DNA of 64,000 nucleotides from Oceanobacter sp. (GCA_002733645.1 NVWL01000050.1:1-64000), one strand, 5' to 3'; positions 35,520 through 44,357 are shown, numbered from the stretch's first letter. The notes: generated by a model from the letters alone, not told the origin. Numbers and translations are program-made.

Positions 35520-35577
35520 AAAAGCGGCGCGGAATACTCACTTACAACCAGTAAGCTGCGTTTCCACGCCACTTTTT
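35520..35577. repeat. Long imperfect dyad (REP/MITE-like) between ahcY and metF
   Basis: Outer arms AAAAGCGGCGCGGAA and TTCCACGCCACTTTT enclose an inner hairpin CTTAC-aacca-GTAAG. In minus-strand RNA the outer mismatches become G-U pairs, so the fold is stronger in that direction. The 212-bp gap (35489-35700) otherwise shows only a plausible metF leader. The shape resembles dispersed palindromic elements, but no second copy is present in the window. It could also act as a terminator or processing site. Confidence 0.6.
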
Positions 35578-35700
35578 GCATCGCTCTGCCGGCCTGGCTA
35601 ACGCTCCTTGTACAAATTAAAGCTCTCAAAAAGTTTATAAGGGGATGATTCCCTTTGACAGCGCTGTTCATCCTTTGCTGTTGCTATTAGAGAAATAAAA

Positions 35701-36525
35701 ATGACGACCTTAAGTTTTGAATTTTTCCCAACCAAGACAGACGAAGGCACAGAGAAGCTGTTAAAAGTTCGTGATGAACTGGCCGCTTTTAATCCTGAAT
35801 TCTTCTCCGTCACATATGGCGCTGGCGGCTCAACCCGTGACCGCACTTACGCTATCGTTAAGGCAATACAGGAACGTGGCATTGCCGCAGCCCCCCACTT
35901 GTCTTGCGTCGGAGACAGCACCGCCGACCTGCGTAGCATATTAAAAGAATACCAAGACTTGGGGATTGATCGAATTGTCGCACTCCGTGGCGACTTACCT
36001 TCAGGCTCTGGACTGGCTAACAGCGAGCTGCGCTTCGCCAACGAACTTGTTGAGTTCATTCGCAATGAGACTGGCGATCACTTCAAACTTGAAGTCGCGG
36101 CTTACCCTGAGATGCACCCGCAAGCAACAAATTTTGAGCAAGACCTGCAGAATTTCGTCAATAAAGTAAAAGCCGGTGCCGACAGTGCAATTACTCAGTA
36201 CTTCTTCAATGCCGATAGCTACTTCTACTTTGTCGACCGTGTTCAGGCTATGGGCGTAGACATCCCAATCATTCCGGGTATTATGCCGATTACTAACTAC
36301 AGCAAGCTGGCACGTTTTTCGGATAGCTGTGGTGCTGAGATTCCACGTTGGATTCGTAAGCAGCTAGAAGCTTACGGCGACAACAGTGAAAGCATCCAAC
36401 AGTTTGGCGAAGATGTGATTACCGACATGTGCCGTCGTCTGCTTGATGGTGGTGCACCGGGCATTCACTTCTACACATTGAATCAAAGTGAAGCCAGCCT
36501 GCGGGTATGGCGGAATCTTGTCTAA
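35701..36525 (+). CDS. metF: 5,10-Methylenetetrahydrofolate reductase
   Basis: FAD-dependent (beta/alpha)8-barrel enzyme that produces 5-methyl-THF for homocysteine remethylation. Shows LSFEFFPTKTDEG at the N-terminus, VTYGAGGSTRDRTY near residue 40, IVALRGDLP near 96 and a C-terminal GAPGIHFYTLNQ. Length 274, a little shorter than E. coli (296), with the loss at the N-terminus. It ends the methionine-cycle block. The polysaccharide cluster starts 44 bp later on the same strand. Confidence 0.96.
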   Translation: MTTLSFEFFPTKTDEGTEKLLKVRDELAAFNPEFFSVTYGAGGSTRDRTYAIVKAIQERGIAAAPHLSCVGDSTADLRSILKEYQDLGIDRIVALRGDLPSGSGLANSELRFANELVEFIRNETGDHFKLEVAAYPEMHPQATNFEQDLQNFVNKVKAGADSAITQYFFNADSYFYFVDRVQAMGVDIPIIPGIMPITNYSKLARFSDSCGAEIPRWIRKQLEAYGDNSESIQQFGEDVITDMCRRLLDGGAPGIHFYTLNQSEASLRVWRNLV

Positions 36526-36569
36526 AACGGTCAGCGCCCAATCTATCGCGGCAACCTCAAGGAGATGAA

Positions 36570-37715
36570 GTGAAGATCGCCATATTTGCCGCTAGATCAA
36601 CTCAACGACATTATGCGAATAAACTCAGTGAGTATCTTCGACATATGGGCGCAACAGAAACCCAAGTATTTTGGTATAAGTTACTTTGGCGTACTCCATA
36701 TTGGATCCCGACATTATTGACCAAGCCTAAAGGCTCCTTCTTAGAGGTAGTCAAAGATTTTTTAAAAGTAAAAAGAAATACTCCGGCTGGACTTATTGCC
36801 GGGGGGAAGAGGTTTTATGCACTTTTTCCATTAAAGCTGCTAGAAGCCAAAATATTATATTCTGTCTATCGCAACGCTTTACATAAACAAAGTATCACCC
36901 ATATGGTGATATGGAACGGATTAAAATTTCGTCAACGCATTGCCGTAATGGCAGCTAGAGACCTTGGCATTCCATGCTACTTTATTGAGCGTGGTGTATT
37001 CCCAGGAACCACGACAATGGACCCTCAAGGGATTAACTTTTTAAATACCATTCCGCGCGATCCGCTGTTTTATATGCAACAAACAAGCGATACAGATCCC
37101 TGCCCAAAGCTGAAGTGCCAAGAATTACGCCCTAGCCAACTTCCTGAACACTATATATTTGTCCCTTTTCAGGTCAACACCGATAGCCAAGTGGTTATGT
37201 TCTCGCCTTGGATTAGTGATATGTTCGACCTTGTTAAAAAATTTCAACAGGCACACCAAACACTCGGTTTACAGATGCCATCGATTGTATTCAAGCCACA
37301 TCCAGCCTGTGAACAAGATTACTCAGAATTAGCTCAAAGCTTAAACAAGGATGATAGCCCATTAAAGATCATCTCAGATATCCCTACTCCCGTGCTTATC
37401 CAACATGCAGAAGCTGTTTGTACCATTAATTCTTCCGTAGGCATGGAATCACTATTAATGGGTAAAAAACTGATTGTTCTTGGTAACGCATTTTACGATA
37501 TACAAGGTATTGCTCTCAGTGCAGCCAACCAAGAAACGTTATGTCAGAAATTACTTGAGTTTTCTAATTGGACTCCTAACAACATACTACGGCATCGCTT
37601 TTTACAACATTTAAAAGCCCACCATATTGTTCCTGGAAGCTGGCATGATCCAGATGGTCAACATATGGATTCTATGTCCAATCGCATTCTTCATTACATA
37701 GGTGCAGCCAACTGA
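36570..37715 (+). CDS. Capsule-biosynthesis (KpsS-like) glycosyltransferase candidate
   Basis: Start set at GTG 36570 with AAGGAG 5 nt upstream, giving 381 residues. The frame extends upstream into metF without family-like content. The sequence resembles the capsule polysaccharide synthesis family (KpsS/LipB type): THMVIWNGLKFRQRIAV, then FIERGVFPGTTTMDPQGIN (the 'E-G-x-P-G-T...D-x-x-G-x-N' region), PFQVNTDSQV and KPHP. Relatives add Kdo to a lipid acceptor or modify surface glycans. Donor and acceptor here are not evident. It is the first gene of the forward half of the polysaccharide cluster, with 2 bp to the next gene. Confidence 0.7.
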   Translation: MKIAIFAARSTQRHYANKLSEYLRHMGATETQVFWYKLLWRTPYWIPTLLTKPKGSFLEVVKDFLKVKRNTPAGLIAGGKRFYALFPLKLLEAKILYSVYRNALHKQSITHMVIWNGLKFRQRIAVMAARDLGIPCYFIERGVFPGTTTMDPQGINFLNTIPRDPLFYMQQTSDTDPCPKLKCQELRPSQLPEHYIFVPFQVNTDSQVVMFSPWISDMFDLVKKFQQAHQTLGLQMPSIVFKPHPACEQDYSELAQSLNKDDSPLKIISDIPTPVLIQHAEAVCTINSSVGMESLLMGKKLIVLGNAFYDIQGIALSAANQETLCQKLLEFSNWTPNNILRHRFLQHLKAHHIVPGSWHDPDGQHMDSMSNRILHYIGAAN

Positions 37716-37717
37716 CC

Positions 37718-38701
37718 ATGGCATACCACCTGTTTTTAGCCTCTACTCCCTTCAATGTTATGGTGTCATCCATGGTAGCTTTAGACCTACCAGAAACAGA
37801 CACGGCAGAACTCTGGCTCATTGACCAGCCTCCCCAGCAAAACGCGTTTATGTCACGGATACATTTGTGGGAAAAATCTCCGTTCTTTCACATTAAAACG
37901 GTTTCCCGCCAAGCAAAAGGGATCAAAGATAAGATTAACCGCAGCGCCAATTTGCGTCGTTTGCAAGCAGACATGAACCTGATAGCACCTGATCATCTAT
38001 ACACTGGAAATGATCGAAGAATTGAGTTTCAGTGGCTCATGGCCCATTCAGAAAAAAAACTAACTGGCCACTATATCGACGATGGTACGTATACTTACAT
38101 AGGGCGACAGACACATTGGTTCTCAGATCAAATTCTGGATAACGCACTTAAAAAATTAAGCTACGGTCTTTGGTGGCAGCAACCTATTTCCATCGGGGCC
38201 TCACCATGGATTAATATTGCTCATGTTGCTTTTCCTGAAAAGGTTGTTGATGCATTAAAAACAAAAGATCTCCTACCATTACCTGACAACCTACAAGACC
38301 GTCGTTTTTTAAATTTGGCGAATTTATTTGAAAGCGCCATGATCGGCCTTAACCAGCTTGATGCTTTGCTAATTCTTCCCCATGAGTCTGTACGATCTAA
38401 AACGACGGAAAAGCGCCTATTCAATGCTTTGAAACGTTTTCAGTCGCCTGGAATTAAATCCCACCCTCGATCTACATCGCCCCTAAAAGTATCCACGGCA
38501 ACAATCGTCGAGGCAGGGATGCCTGTTGAAATTTTATTAACCCAATTTGATCGTGATACGGTCATTATTGGCGATGTATCCAGTGCCTTACTCACAACTC
38601 GATGGTTACGCCCTGACCTAAACGTAGAATGTTACGCCGACGCCCCTTCACCTCTTTGTAACTTAATGGAAGCCCTAAACATCAAGGTCTATTACCCATG
38701 A
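37718..38701 (+). CDS. Polysialyltransferase/GT52-like glycosyltransferase
   Basis: 327 residues. The N-terminus YHLFLASTPFNVMVSSMVAL resembles bacterial sialyltransferase-fold proteins. Both superfamily motifs appear: D/E-D/E-G as D121-D122-G123 in HYIDDGTYTY and the HP motif at H249-P250 in KSHPRS. A serine-rich segment after GDVSSALLTT fits the nucleotide-phosphate site. Such enzymes use CMP-activated nonulosonic or related sugars, but no CMP-sialate synthesis gene is in the window, so the donor is open. The stop overlaps the O-antigen ligase start by 4 bp. Confidence 0.68.
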   Translation: MAYHLFLASTPFNVMVSSMVALDLPETDTAELWLIDQPPQQNAFMSRIHLWEKSPFFHIKTVSRQAKGIKDKINRSANLRRLQADMNLIAPDHLYTGNDRRIEFQWLMAHSEKKLTGHYIDDGTYTYIGRQTHWFSDQILDNALKKLSYGLWWQQPISIGASPWINIAHVAFPEKVVDALKTKDLLPLPDNLQDRRFLNLANLFESAMIGLNQLDALLILPHESVRSKTTEKRLFNALKRFQSPGIKSHPRSTSPLKVSTATIVEAGMPVEILLTQFDRDTVIIGDVSSALLTTRWLRPDLNVECYADAPSPLCNLMEALNIKVYYP

Positions 38702-39960
38702 ACCATCACTTCCCCATCGCTGGTCAATTCCTGACTGTATTACTATTAATCGCATTAGCTGTGTTTGGTTTGAATTATCATATTGCTAAGCCCATAGTGC
38801 ACATTACGGGAATAATAGCGCTAACGCTTTGGACCAAATTAATTTGGGATGCCATCCAAGATCAAAGCTTTGACATGATAAAAAAACAGCTAAATACCCC
38901 GTTGGGGCATATGAGCATTTTATTAGCCATCGCCATGGTCGTTGTTATCGTAACAACAACAGGTTCAGAAGCGGTTATGGCTAAAAGATTTAGCCACGAC
39001 TTTGTTGTGCCCGCGTTGTGTTTTTCGACCATTTTTCCCTTTTTAGTTATGAATGAACGCCTAATAAGTGTTCTCGCTTGGATAATACCCGTTGCTATAT
39101 TGACAATGTCAGTGCCAGGAATTGACGAATATTACCAAGCCAATCAGAGTTGGCTCAGAATAAGTGGTACCATCGAACTCCCGATCATTTACGGTATGAA
39201 TTTAGCCATCTTGTGTGGCGCATCCATTGGTCTAACAATAACATCGAGAATTCAGTACCGACCCATTCTTATTATATTTAGCCTCATTGCTGTAGCTTGT
39301 GGTCTTTGGGCTATCGCCCTCAGCGGTAGTCGAGCTCCATTACTATCAATAATCCTAATTACCCTTTGCTGTATCGCCTATCAGGGCTACCGCCATATTG
39401 GTATGGTTAAAACATTTTCCATATTATTTATTCTTTTAGCCGGTATAACATTTACTTTACCAAAACTACCTATCTATGAACGTCTGACCTATGCTATTAA
39501 AAGCGTTGAGAATAACGATAGGGAAAGCTCACTCGGCCTGCGGTTTGAAATTTGGCGTGGTGCCAAAGACATTATTATTGAACATCCGCTAAGGGGCAGT
39601 GGTGCCGGGAAACATAATGAGTTGTTTGCGGAAAAATTAAAAGACGACAATGACTACCTAACTAGTGGCGCACGCTCATTCATCCACCTTCATAACGACA
39701 CTATTAATGCTATTACTTGGATGGGAATCCCGCTTGGGCTTTTATTTTTGCTCTTCAGCTGGCAGCCTTTGATTTATGGATTACGCCACTTAAATAAGCC
39801 CGTAGGCTTAGCGTTAGCCGCTGCATCATCGATTTACCTTATGAACGGCCTCACGAATACACCATCGATCAGAGCAACCTCATTAACTCTGTTCTTGATC
39901 GTTATAAGCTTACTTATGTCCGCATGTTATCAATCTACGGATAAAGAGTCTGCCAGCTGA
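38698..39960 (+). CDS. O-antigen ligase/polymerase family membrane protein
   Basis: 420 residues with about 11-12 hydrophobic helices. A periplasmic loop near residues 270-335 holds the Wzy_C/WaaL-like features LRFEIWRGAKDIIIEHPLRGSGAG and the histidine in FIHLHNDTINAITWMGIPLG. In this family the enzyme joins or polymerises undecaprenyl-linked glycans in the periplasm. Ligase and polymerase cannot be separated by eye. ATGA overlap with the preceding gene. Its 3' end overlaps the convergent GT4 gene by 31 bp. Confidence 0.85.
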   Translation: MNHHFPIAGQFLTVLLLIALAVFGLNYHIAKPIVHITGIIALTLWTKLIWDAIQDQSFDMIKKQLNTPLGHMSILLAIAMVVVIVTTTGSEAVMAKRFSHDFVVPALCFSTIFPFLVMNERLISVLAWIIPVAILTMSVPGIDEYYQANQSWLRISGTIELPIIYGMNLAILCGASIGLTITSRIQYRPILIIFSLIAVACGLWAIALSGSRAPLLSIILITLCCIAYQGYRHIGMVKTFSILFILLAGITFTLPKLPIYERLTYAIKSVENNDRESSLGLRFEIWRGAKDIIIEHPLRGSGAGKHNELFAEKLKDDNDYLTSGARSFIHLHNDTINAITWMGIPLGLLFLLFSWQPLIYGLRHLNKPVGLALAAASSIYLMNGLTNTPSIRATSLTLFLIVISLLMSACYQSTDKESAS

Positions 39961-41006
39961 ATATACTGCTTAGCAACGACTGCCGAATCAAAGCGACGGG
40001 CTATCTCGCTAGGAATATCGGGGTACGTATTCAGTGCTAGCTCTATCGCATTCGTTAACGCCTGAATATCACCAACAGGCGTTAGATAAGGCGCTAATGA
40101 TCCCGTGAGTATCTCTGATGGGCCGGATGGACAGTCTGAGGCAACCGCCGGTGTGCCCACGAGTAAGGATTCAATCAATGCTCTGGGTGACCCCTCCGCC
40201 TCCGATGCTAATACCGACACAGAGGCATGACGAAGTAAGCGGTAAGGGTTCGCATCCCACCCCCAAAATATTACGCGATCAACAATATCGAGATCACTTG
40301 CAAGCTGACGTAAGCTCTCTTCTTCTTTACCCCTGCCAACAATCACTAGGGACACATCTGTCTGAGGTATTTTCACCAAGGCCTTGATCGTATCGGCATG
40401 ACGCTTACGCTTATTGAGTGACGCAATAGAAACAATATAACGACCTTCAGGTATCGGGCCTGCTTCTTTTGCCGCTTCACGTATCTGAGTGATATCGAAG
40501 GGGTTTACAATCTCAATAACATTACTTGCAGGAACGCCAAGGTTATTCTCCAAGTCATTACGAATGCCGCCAGATAAAGCAATAACGGTTTTGTGACGAA
40601 ATTTTTTCCGGAGATTTTTCAGTTTTCGACCACGGCTCCAAAACTTCCACTTAGGGCCATCCTGAATCCATGCCGTGGGGGTAATATGCAAAGAGCATAC
40701 TTTATGGGTCACAGGTACAGCATCAAAATACTTAGCATTACTAATAACAAAAAGATCGTAGTTAACGCCACGACGCTGAATTTCAGCTGTCAATTTAGCA
40801 CGTGCTTCACGATTTGAGGTGGTATTTAACCAAATACAATTTACCCCCTCTGCAGGTGTATAATCGCAGTGATGACGCAGAATGTATAAATCAACATCAC
40901 AACCTTCTTTTGCTAAAGACTCTGCCAATGTCAAAATTGTTTTTTCAGTACCCGCACCCATTAAGCTCGTAACAACGATTCCCATGCGGCGCTTACGATC
41001 AATCAT
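39930..41006 (-). CDS. GT4-family glycosyltransferase
   Basis: 358 residues, GT-B fold. The N-terminal glycine loop is SLMGAGTEKTILTLAESL. The C-terminal Rossmann half has ISIASLNKRKRHADTI and the E-x7-E signature in SEAEGSPRALIESLLVGTPAVASD. Acts in the cytoplasm on lipid-linked or core oligosaccharides; the sugar is unknown. It is the last gene of the reverse half of the cluster, overlapping the kinase-like gene by 8 bp at its 5' end and the O-antigen ligase by 31 bp at its 3' end. Confidence 0.88.
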   Translation of the reverse strand: MIDRKRRMGIVVTSLMGAGTEKTILTLAESLAKEGCDVDLYILRHHCDYTPAEGVNCIWLNTTSNREARAKLTAEIQRRGVNYDLFVISNAKYFDAVPVTHKVCSLHITPTAWIQDGPKWKFWSRGRKLKNLRKKFRHKTVIALSGGIRNDLENNLGVPASNVIEIVNPFDITQIREAAKEAGPIPEGRYIVSIASLNKRKRHADTIKALVKIPQTDVSLVIVGRGKEEESLRQLASDLDIVDRVIFWGWDANPYRLLRHASVSVLASEAEGSPRALIESLLVGTPAVASDCPSGPSEILTGSLAPYLTPVGDIQALTNAIELALNTYPDIPSEIARRFDSAVVAKQYIQLADSLSVD

Positions 41007-42003
41007 TTCCCTGTAAATCCTTTAAATACTCAATAGCGGGGCGTAATTTAAGCCGTATCACTTTATCTTTATGCTTACGCTTAATTTTTAATAAAACAGC
41101 AACAATGTATAAAAAAACAAACAAACCTTCATCGGATGTATTATAGAGGCGATTTTCGCCACGAAAATGACTAAGAATATAAACGAAGCCTTCCTCAAAT
41201 TTTGAATAGAAAAATGCTAAGTCCCAGCTAGAAATTCCAATCAAATAATATTGAAGATCAATCAAACGATAATCATGCTCCGATACGGCCAAAATATTTT
41301 GGCGTTTAAAGTCGCCATGAACTAAGCCTTGTTCTTGATCATATAAAGCACGCCAGTTAGACAAATAGAACTCTGCCAACGATTCGATTTTATTTGATAA
41401 TTTCACTCCTAACACGGGAGTTCGTGCTTGAATATACGTCGTTAAAAATTGACGTGCTTTATCGGGGTCAGACTCACTTACCAGATGATGCAAGATAGAT
41501 CTAATGGCCGTATCTGGAATAACCTCAGTACGAAGTTCATCATGACTTCCCAGTAACGGTAAACATTCACCAGTGTGTCGCATGCGGTAGTGAAGACTAT
41601 GAATCGCGGAAGGTAAATAGTCCTTTGGTTGTGACAGGAATGAACTACTTAAGACCCCTAGCTGATCAGTGACAGATTGAAGACATACGGGGTCAGCAGT
41701 CAGTTTCAATTGATTCGAGGTAGACCATGTCATAAAGCGATATTCTCGCTTTGCCAATGATTGCCTCTGTAGTTTGGACAACGCCATCGGCTGCTTGGAG
41801 TAATCAGAATAATGAAGAAACATCCCCTGATTATTCACCCCGCCAAAATTGACAGACTCAAGGTTTAAAGAGGTTAAATTAAGCTGCCCTGACGCCGCCC
41901 CCAAAGCATCCAGCAGGTGCCGAGGAGGAATAGCTTGCGCCGCAGAGATTCGGTGCACGCTCAAAATAGCGCGGGCTGTTCTTAGCCAATTACGACGCAG
42001 CAT
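40999..42003 (-). CDS. Kinase-fold phosphotransferase (LPS/sugar kinase-like)
   Basis: 334 residues. The C-terminal half shows the APH/LPS-kinase catalytic loop HGDFKRQNIL with Asp and Asn in place, followed by RLIDLQYYLIG, where ID-L replaces the DFG metal site, and WDLAFF. The N-terminal lobe is hard to recognise and may be divergent. Placement among glycosyltransferases suggests phosphorylation of a core or capsule sugar. The ATG begins 1 bp after the pyruvyltransferase stop. Confidence 0.72.
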   Translation of the reverse strand: MLRRNWLRTARAILSVHRISAAQAIPPRHLLDALGAASGQLNLTSLNLESVNFGGVNNQGMFLHYSDYSKQPMALSKLQRQSLAKREYRFMTWSTSNQLKLTADPVCLQSVTDQLGVLSSSFLSQPKDYLPSAIHSLHYRMRHTGECLPLLGSHDELRTEVIPDTAIRSILHHLVSESDPDKARQFLTTYIQARTPVLGVKLSNKIESLAEFYLSNWRALYDQEQGLVHGDFKRQNILAVSEHDYRLIDLQYYLIGISSWDLAFFYSKFEEGFVYILSHFRGENRLYNTSDEGLFVFLYIVAVLLKIKRKHKDKVIRLKLRPAIEYLKDLQGND

Positions 42004-42004
42004 C

Positions 42005-43021
42005 CTAGTACCTAAAATCTCCGCGAGCGCCGCCTTTAATGTCCGCTATAATATTTGAAATCATGTTAGCAATGGCGAATTCAGCCTCAGATGTAAAAAT
42101 GCTAATAGCTTCAAGCTCTATTGAAGAGTATGGCTTCACGCCCGATGATGTAACAGTACTCAAATCTTCCGCAGATACCGAGCGTGAGGCATCACCCAAT
42201 ACATCACCTAATAAATAGCGAATTTTAGGCGTATTTGATTCCAGTGTTAAAAATGGAATTCGATTTTTCAAACACATGGTGACGGTATGGTAGCGACCAG
42301 TGATTACACCGCGATAGCGGTTAAGATCAGCAATGTAACTCGACGGTTGAGTACTGATGTCTCGATCTGTTTTTAGCCAACGAATGACATTTTTCACCCA
42401 CGGCCTTGGACTTCTCAAAAACCGGGCATTGGAAGGTCTGGCAACGACCATTGAGCGAAAGTCTAGTCCATTGGTTTGTGCAAAGTTTGACAATAAAAGA
42501 TTGTCGCCCTTAACAGCACTGTCCACTACAAGCAGATCACCACGTTTATCTAGATCACTAGAGTGAGCTTTATTCGCTGCAAATGTTAAGTCTGGGACAT
42601 AAGAACCAGTAAGCTTGCCTTGATTTTGGAGTTCAGTAAGGCTGCCTTTATCACGTACATATATTGCACGAGCACACGAAAGAGCGGTATAGGCCTCATT
42701 GTTATTCGCATGCAAAGTAGCATTCAACACATAGCAGGGACGTTTAAGTTGCTCGTTGGAAAACACCACAAAATCAATCAAAGCTTGTGAAAAGCGTCGC
42801 TCAAAATTATGGTGGATAGTGCCTTCTCCGTTAATGATAATCGCATCAACGTCAGGCATCGCCTTAATTTTTTCTTTGTGCTTGCGCCAATCTACACTGA
42901 CTGGCCAAGTCCATTCGATCGTCGCACCGGATTCTACTAATAACCGACATAAATTCTCCATTACCAGCATGCAGCCGAAGTGATGAGTTGTACGGGTATC
43001 ATTGATAATGGCTACCCTCAT
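42005..43021 (-). CDS. Polysaccharide pyruvyltransferase family protein
   Basis: 338 residues, GT-B-like fold. N-terminus VAIINDTRTTHHFGCMLVMENL, then DAIIINGEGTIHH (the PS_pyruv_trans block), a cysteine/lysine-bearing central part with ARAIYVRDKGSLTELQ, and the C-terminal VITGRYHTVTMCLKNRIPFLTLESNTPKIRYLL, typical of the family. It would add a pyruvate ketal to a sugar using PEP, making the surface glycan acidic. ATGA overlap with the ParB-like gene upstream. Confidence 0.85.
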   Translation of the reverse strand: MRVAIINDTRTTHHFGCMLVMENLCRLLVESGATIEWTWPVSVDWRKHKEKIKAMPDVDAIIINGEGTIHHNFERRFSQALIDFVVFSNEQLKRPCYVLNATLHANNNEAYTALSCARAIYVRDKGSLTELQNQGKLTGSYVPDLTFAANKAHSSDLDKRGDLLVVDSAVKGDNLLLSNFAQTNGLDFRSMVVARPSNARFLRSPRPWVKNVIRWLKTDRDISTQPSSYIADLNRYRGVITGRYHTVTMCLKNRIPFLTLESNTPKIRYLLGDVLGDASRSVSAEDLSTVTSSGVKPYSSIELEAISIFTSEAEFAIANMISNIIADIKGGARGDFRY

Positions 43022-43818
43022 ATCGCATCACGCCCCAGCATTAACTGATCAAAAATTTTTAATGCCTCTTCTCTATCAAACAAACCATTCACAACATTAG
43101 GCCAAGAATCAACATCTTCTCGACGAACAAACGCAGGACCGTATTTGTTTTTCACCGAAACCGTCATAGAGGTATAACCGAGTGCTGCTAAGGCGTTAAA
43201 ACGATGCTTCCCGCCCAAATTAACCCACACCCAATTGGCACCCTGAATAAGAAATTCACCATGGATATGCAAAAAGGACGTTGGCTGGTATCCACGTGTG
43301 CGAATGCTATCAAACACAGAGCGCTGTCGCTCAAACTCCGTGATGCCAACCGCCGTTGAAACAGGGCCAAAATAGTGCCAACCATAGTCTTTTCCCTCCT
43401 CAGCACCTAGGCCATGAGCTTCTTTGCCAAGATAGGGTTTCTGGTCAATGTTTATACAAACTTGCGCTAGACGAGCTTCAGGCGTTTTAGTCCACCATGG
43501 CATCACTGCTGACATGGCAGGAAATGAAGCTACTTTACTAGTTTCAATATTAAGAACATCACCAACGGTCGTCGGCTGAAACTGATCGTAGAAACGATGT
43601 ACTGCGCTAGAGTCATATGTCTTGTCTTCGGACAAAAGCATTTTGACCAGCGGGTTATTATCTACTCGAAAGCCAAGAAAATTAGAACGGTAGTGTGATA
43701 CAGGGATATCTATCACCCAAGGGCCGGTGCTTTTATAGTAGAGTTCAAGAGGATTGTCTCGGTACTCTCCTATATCAATATCTTTTTTCTGGAATCGTGC
43801 CCGTAACGACCGAAACAT
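43018..43818 (-). CDS. Uncharacterised protein with a ParB-like fold signature in the polysaccharide cluster
   Basis: 266 residues, no signal peptide or membrane helix. The segment HGEFLIQGANWVWVNLGGKHRFNALAALGYTSMTV (about residues 180-215) looks like the ParB/Srx-type core, in which G-x-H-R-x-x-A-x-x-x-x-G binds a nucleotide. ParB-fold proteins include CTPases, nucleases and small-molecule kinases such as the serine kinase SbnI, so a modifying enzyme is more likely here than a partition protein. It heads the reverse half of the polysaccharide cluster, 59 bp after chpC, and is coupled (ATGA) to the pyruvyltransferase. Function unknown. Confidence 0.62.
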   Translation of the reverse strand: MFRSLRARFQKKDIDIGEYRDNPLELYYKSTGPWVIDIPVSHYRSNFLGFRVDNNPLVKMLLSEDKTYDSSAVHRFYDQFQPTTVGDVLNIETSKVASFPAMSAVMPWWTKTPEARLAQVCINIDQKPYLGKEAHGLGAEEGKDYGWHYFGPVSTAVGITEFERQRSVFDSIRTRGYQPTSFLHIHGEFLIQGANWVWVNLGGKHRFNALAALGYTSMTVSVKNKYGPAFVRREDVDSWPNVVNGLFDREEALKIFDQLMLGRDAI

Positions 43819-43877
43819 ATATCACTCCAACAAGTTCAGCCGTGCAATATAACTCAGTAAGCGGCAGACACAAAACT

Positions 43878-44357
43878 TCAAACCGTCGATGTCACGTACT
43901 GTTCTAATAACTCAAGGTTAGGAATCATGGCTGTCACCCCCTCCATATTCACAGCAACTTTATCAAGCGGTCCCATACCCATCGCATCCACCTGCTGTAG
44001 GTCAGTCTCTTGGAGGTGCATCAAGCGCGGTATACCTTGAACCAAGATGGCATAAAACGGGATAGGGCTGCCTTGGCTGCCATTATTGACGATAATAAAT
44101 CGTGCATCCGGATTTGGCGCGGGAGACGGTTGGCCATTAAGAATCTCATAACAAATCGCAGGCACTAAGGTGCCGCGCCAGTCTAAACGGCCGAGCACCC
44201 ACTCAGTACTGGCATTAGTGGTTAACAAGTGTGAGAAAGGGATGACTTCCGCGACGGTTACGTTCGGCATGATCAGGTTTCGATCTTTCAACGGCACCAA
44301 TAAACAATCAAGTTCACTTGGTTTTTCTTCTTGGGTCGTCACGGAGACTTCACTCAT
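43878..44357 (-). CDS. chpC: CheW-like adaptor of the Chp system
   Basis: 159-residue CheW-domain protein: LVPLKDRNLIMPNVTVAEVIPF, LGRLDWRGTLVPAICYE and VNMEGVTAMIPNLELL. A second CheW adaptor besides PilI, it probably couples extra receptors to ChpA in type IV pilus control. The ATG overlaps the chpB stop by 8 bp. chpD and chpE, which follow chpC in P. aeruginosa, are absent; the polysaccharide genes start instead. Confidence 0.88.
   Translation of the reverse strand: MSEVSVTTQEEKPSELDCLLVPLKDRNLIMPNVTVAEVIPFSHLLTTNASTEWVLGRLDWRGTLVPAICYEILNGQPSPAPNPDARFIIVNNGSQGSPIPFYAILVQGIPRLMHLQETDLQQVDAMGMGPLDKVAVNMEGVTAMIPNLELLEQYVTSTV

Noticed and set aside
36507-36569. N-terminal extension of the KpsS-like gene overlapping metF
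   Set aside because: A GTG at 36570 with AAGGAG 5 nt upstream begins the recognisable VKIAIFAARS fold start. The extra 21 codons are not family-like.
36570-43818. Polysaccharide cluster as a recent transposon-borne island
   Set aside because: No transposase, integrase, inverted terminal repeats or tRNA target is visible at either edge. Foreign origin rests only on content and apparent A+T richness.
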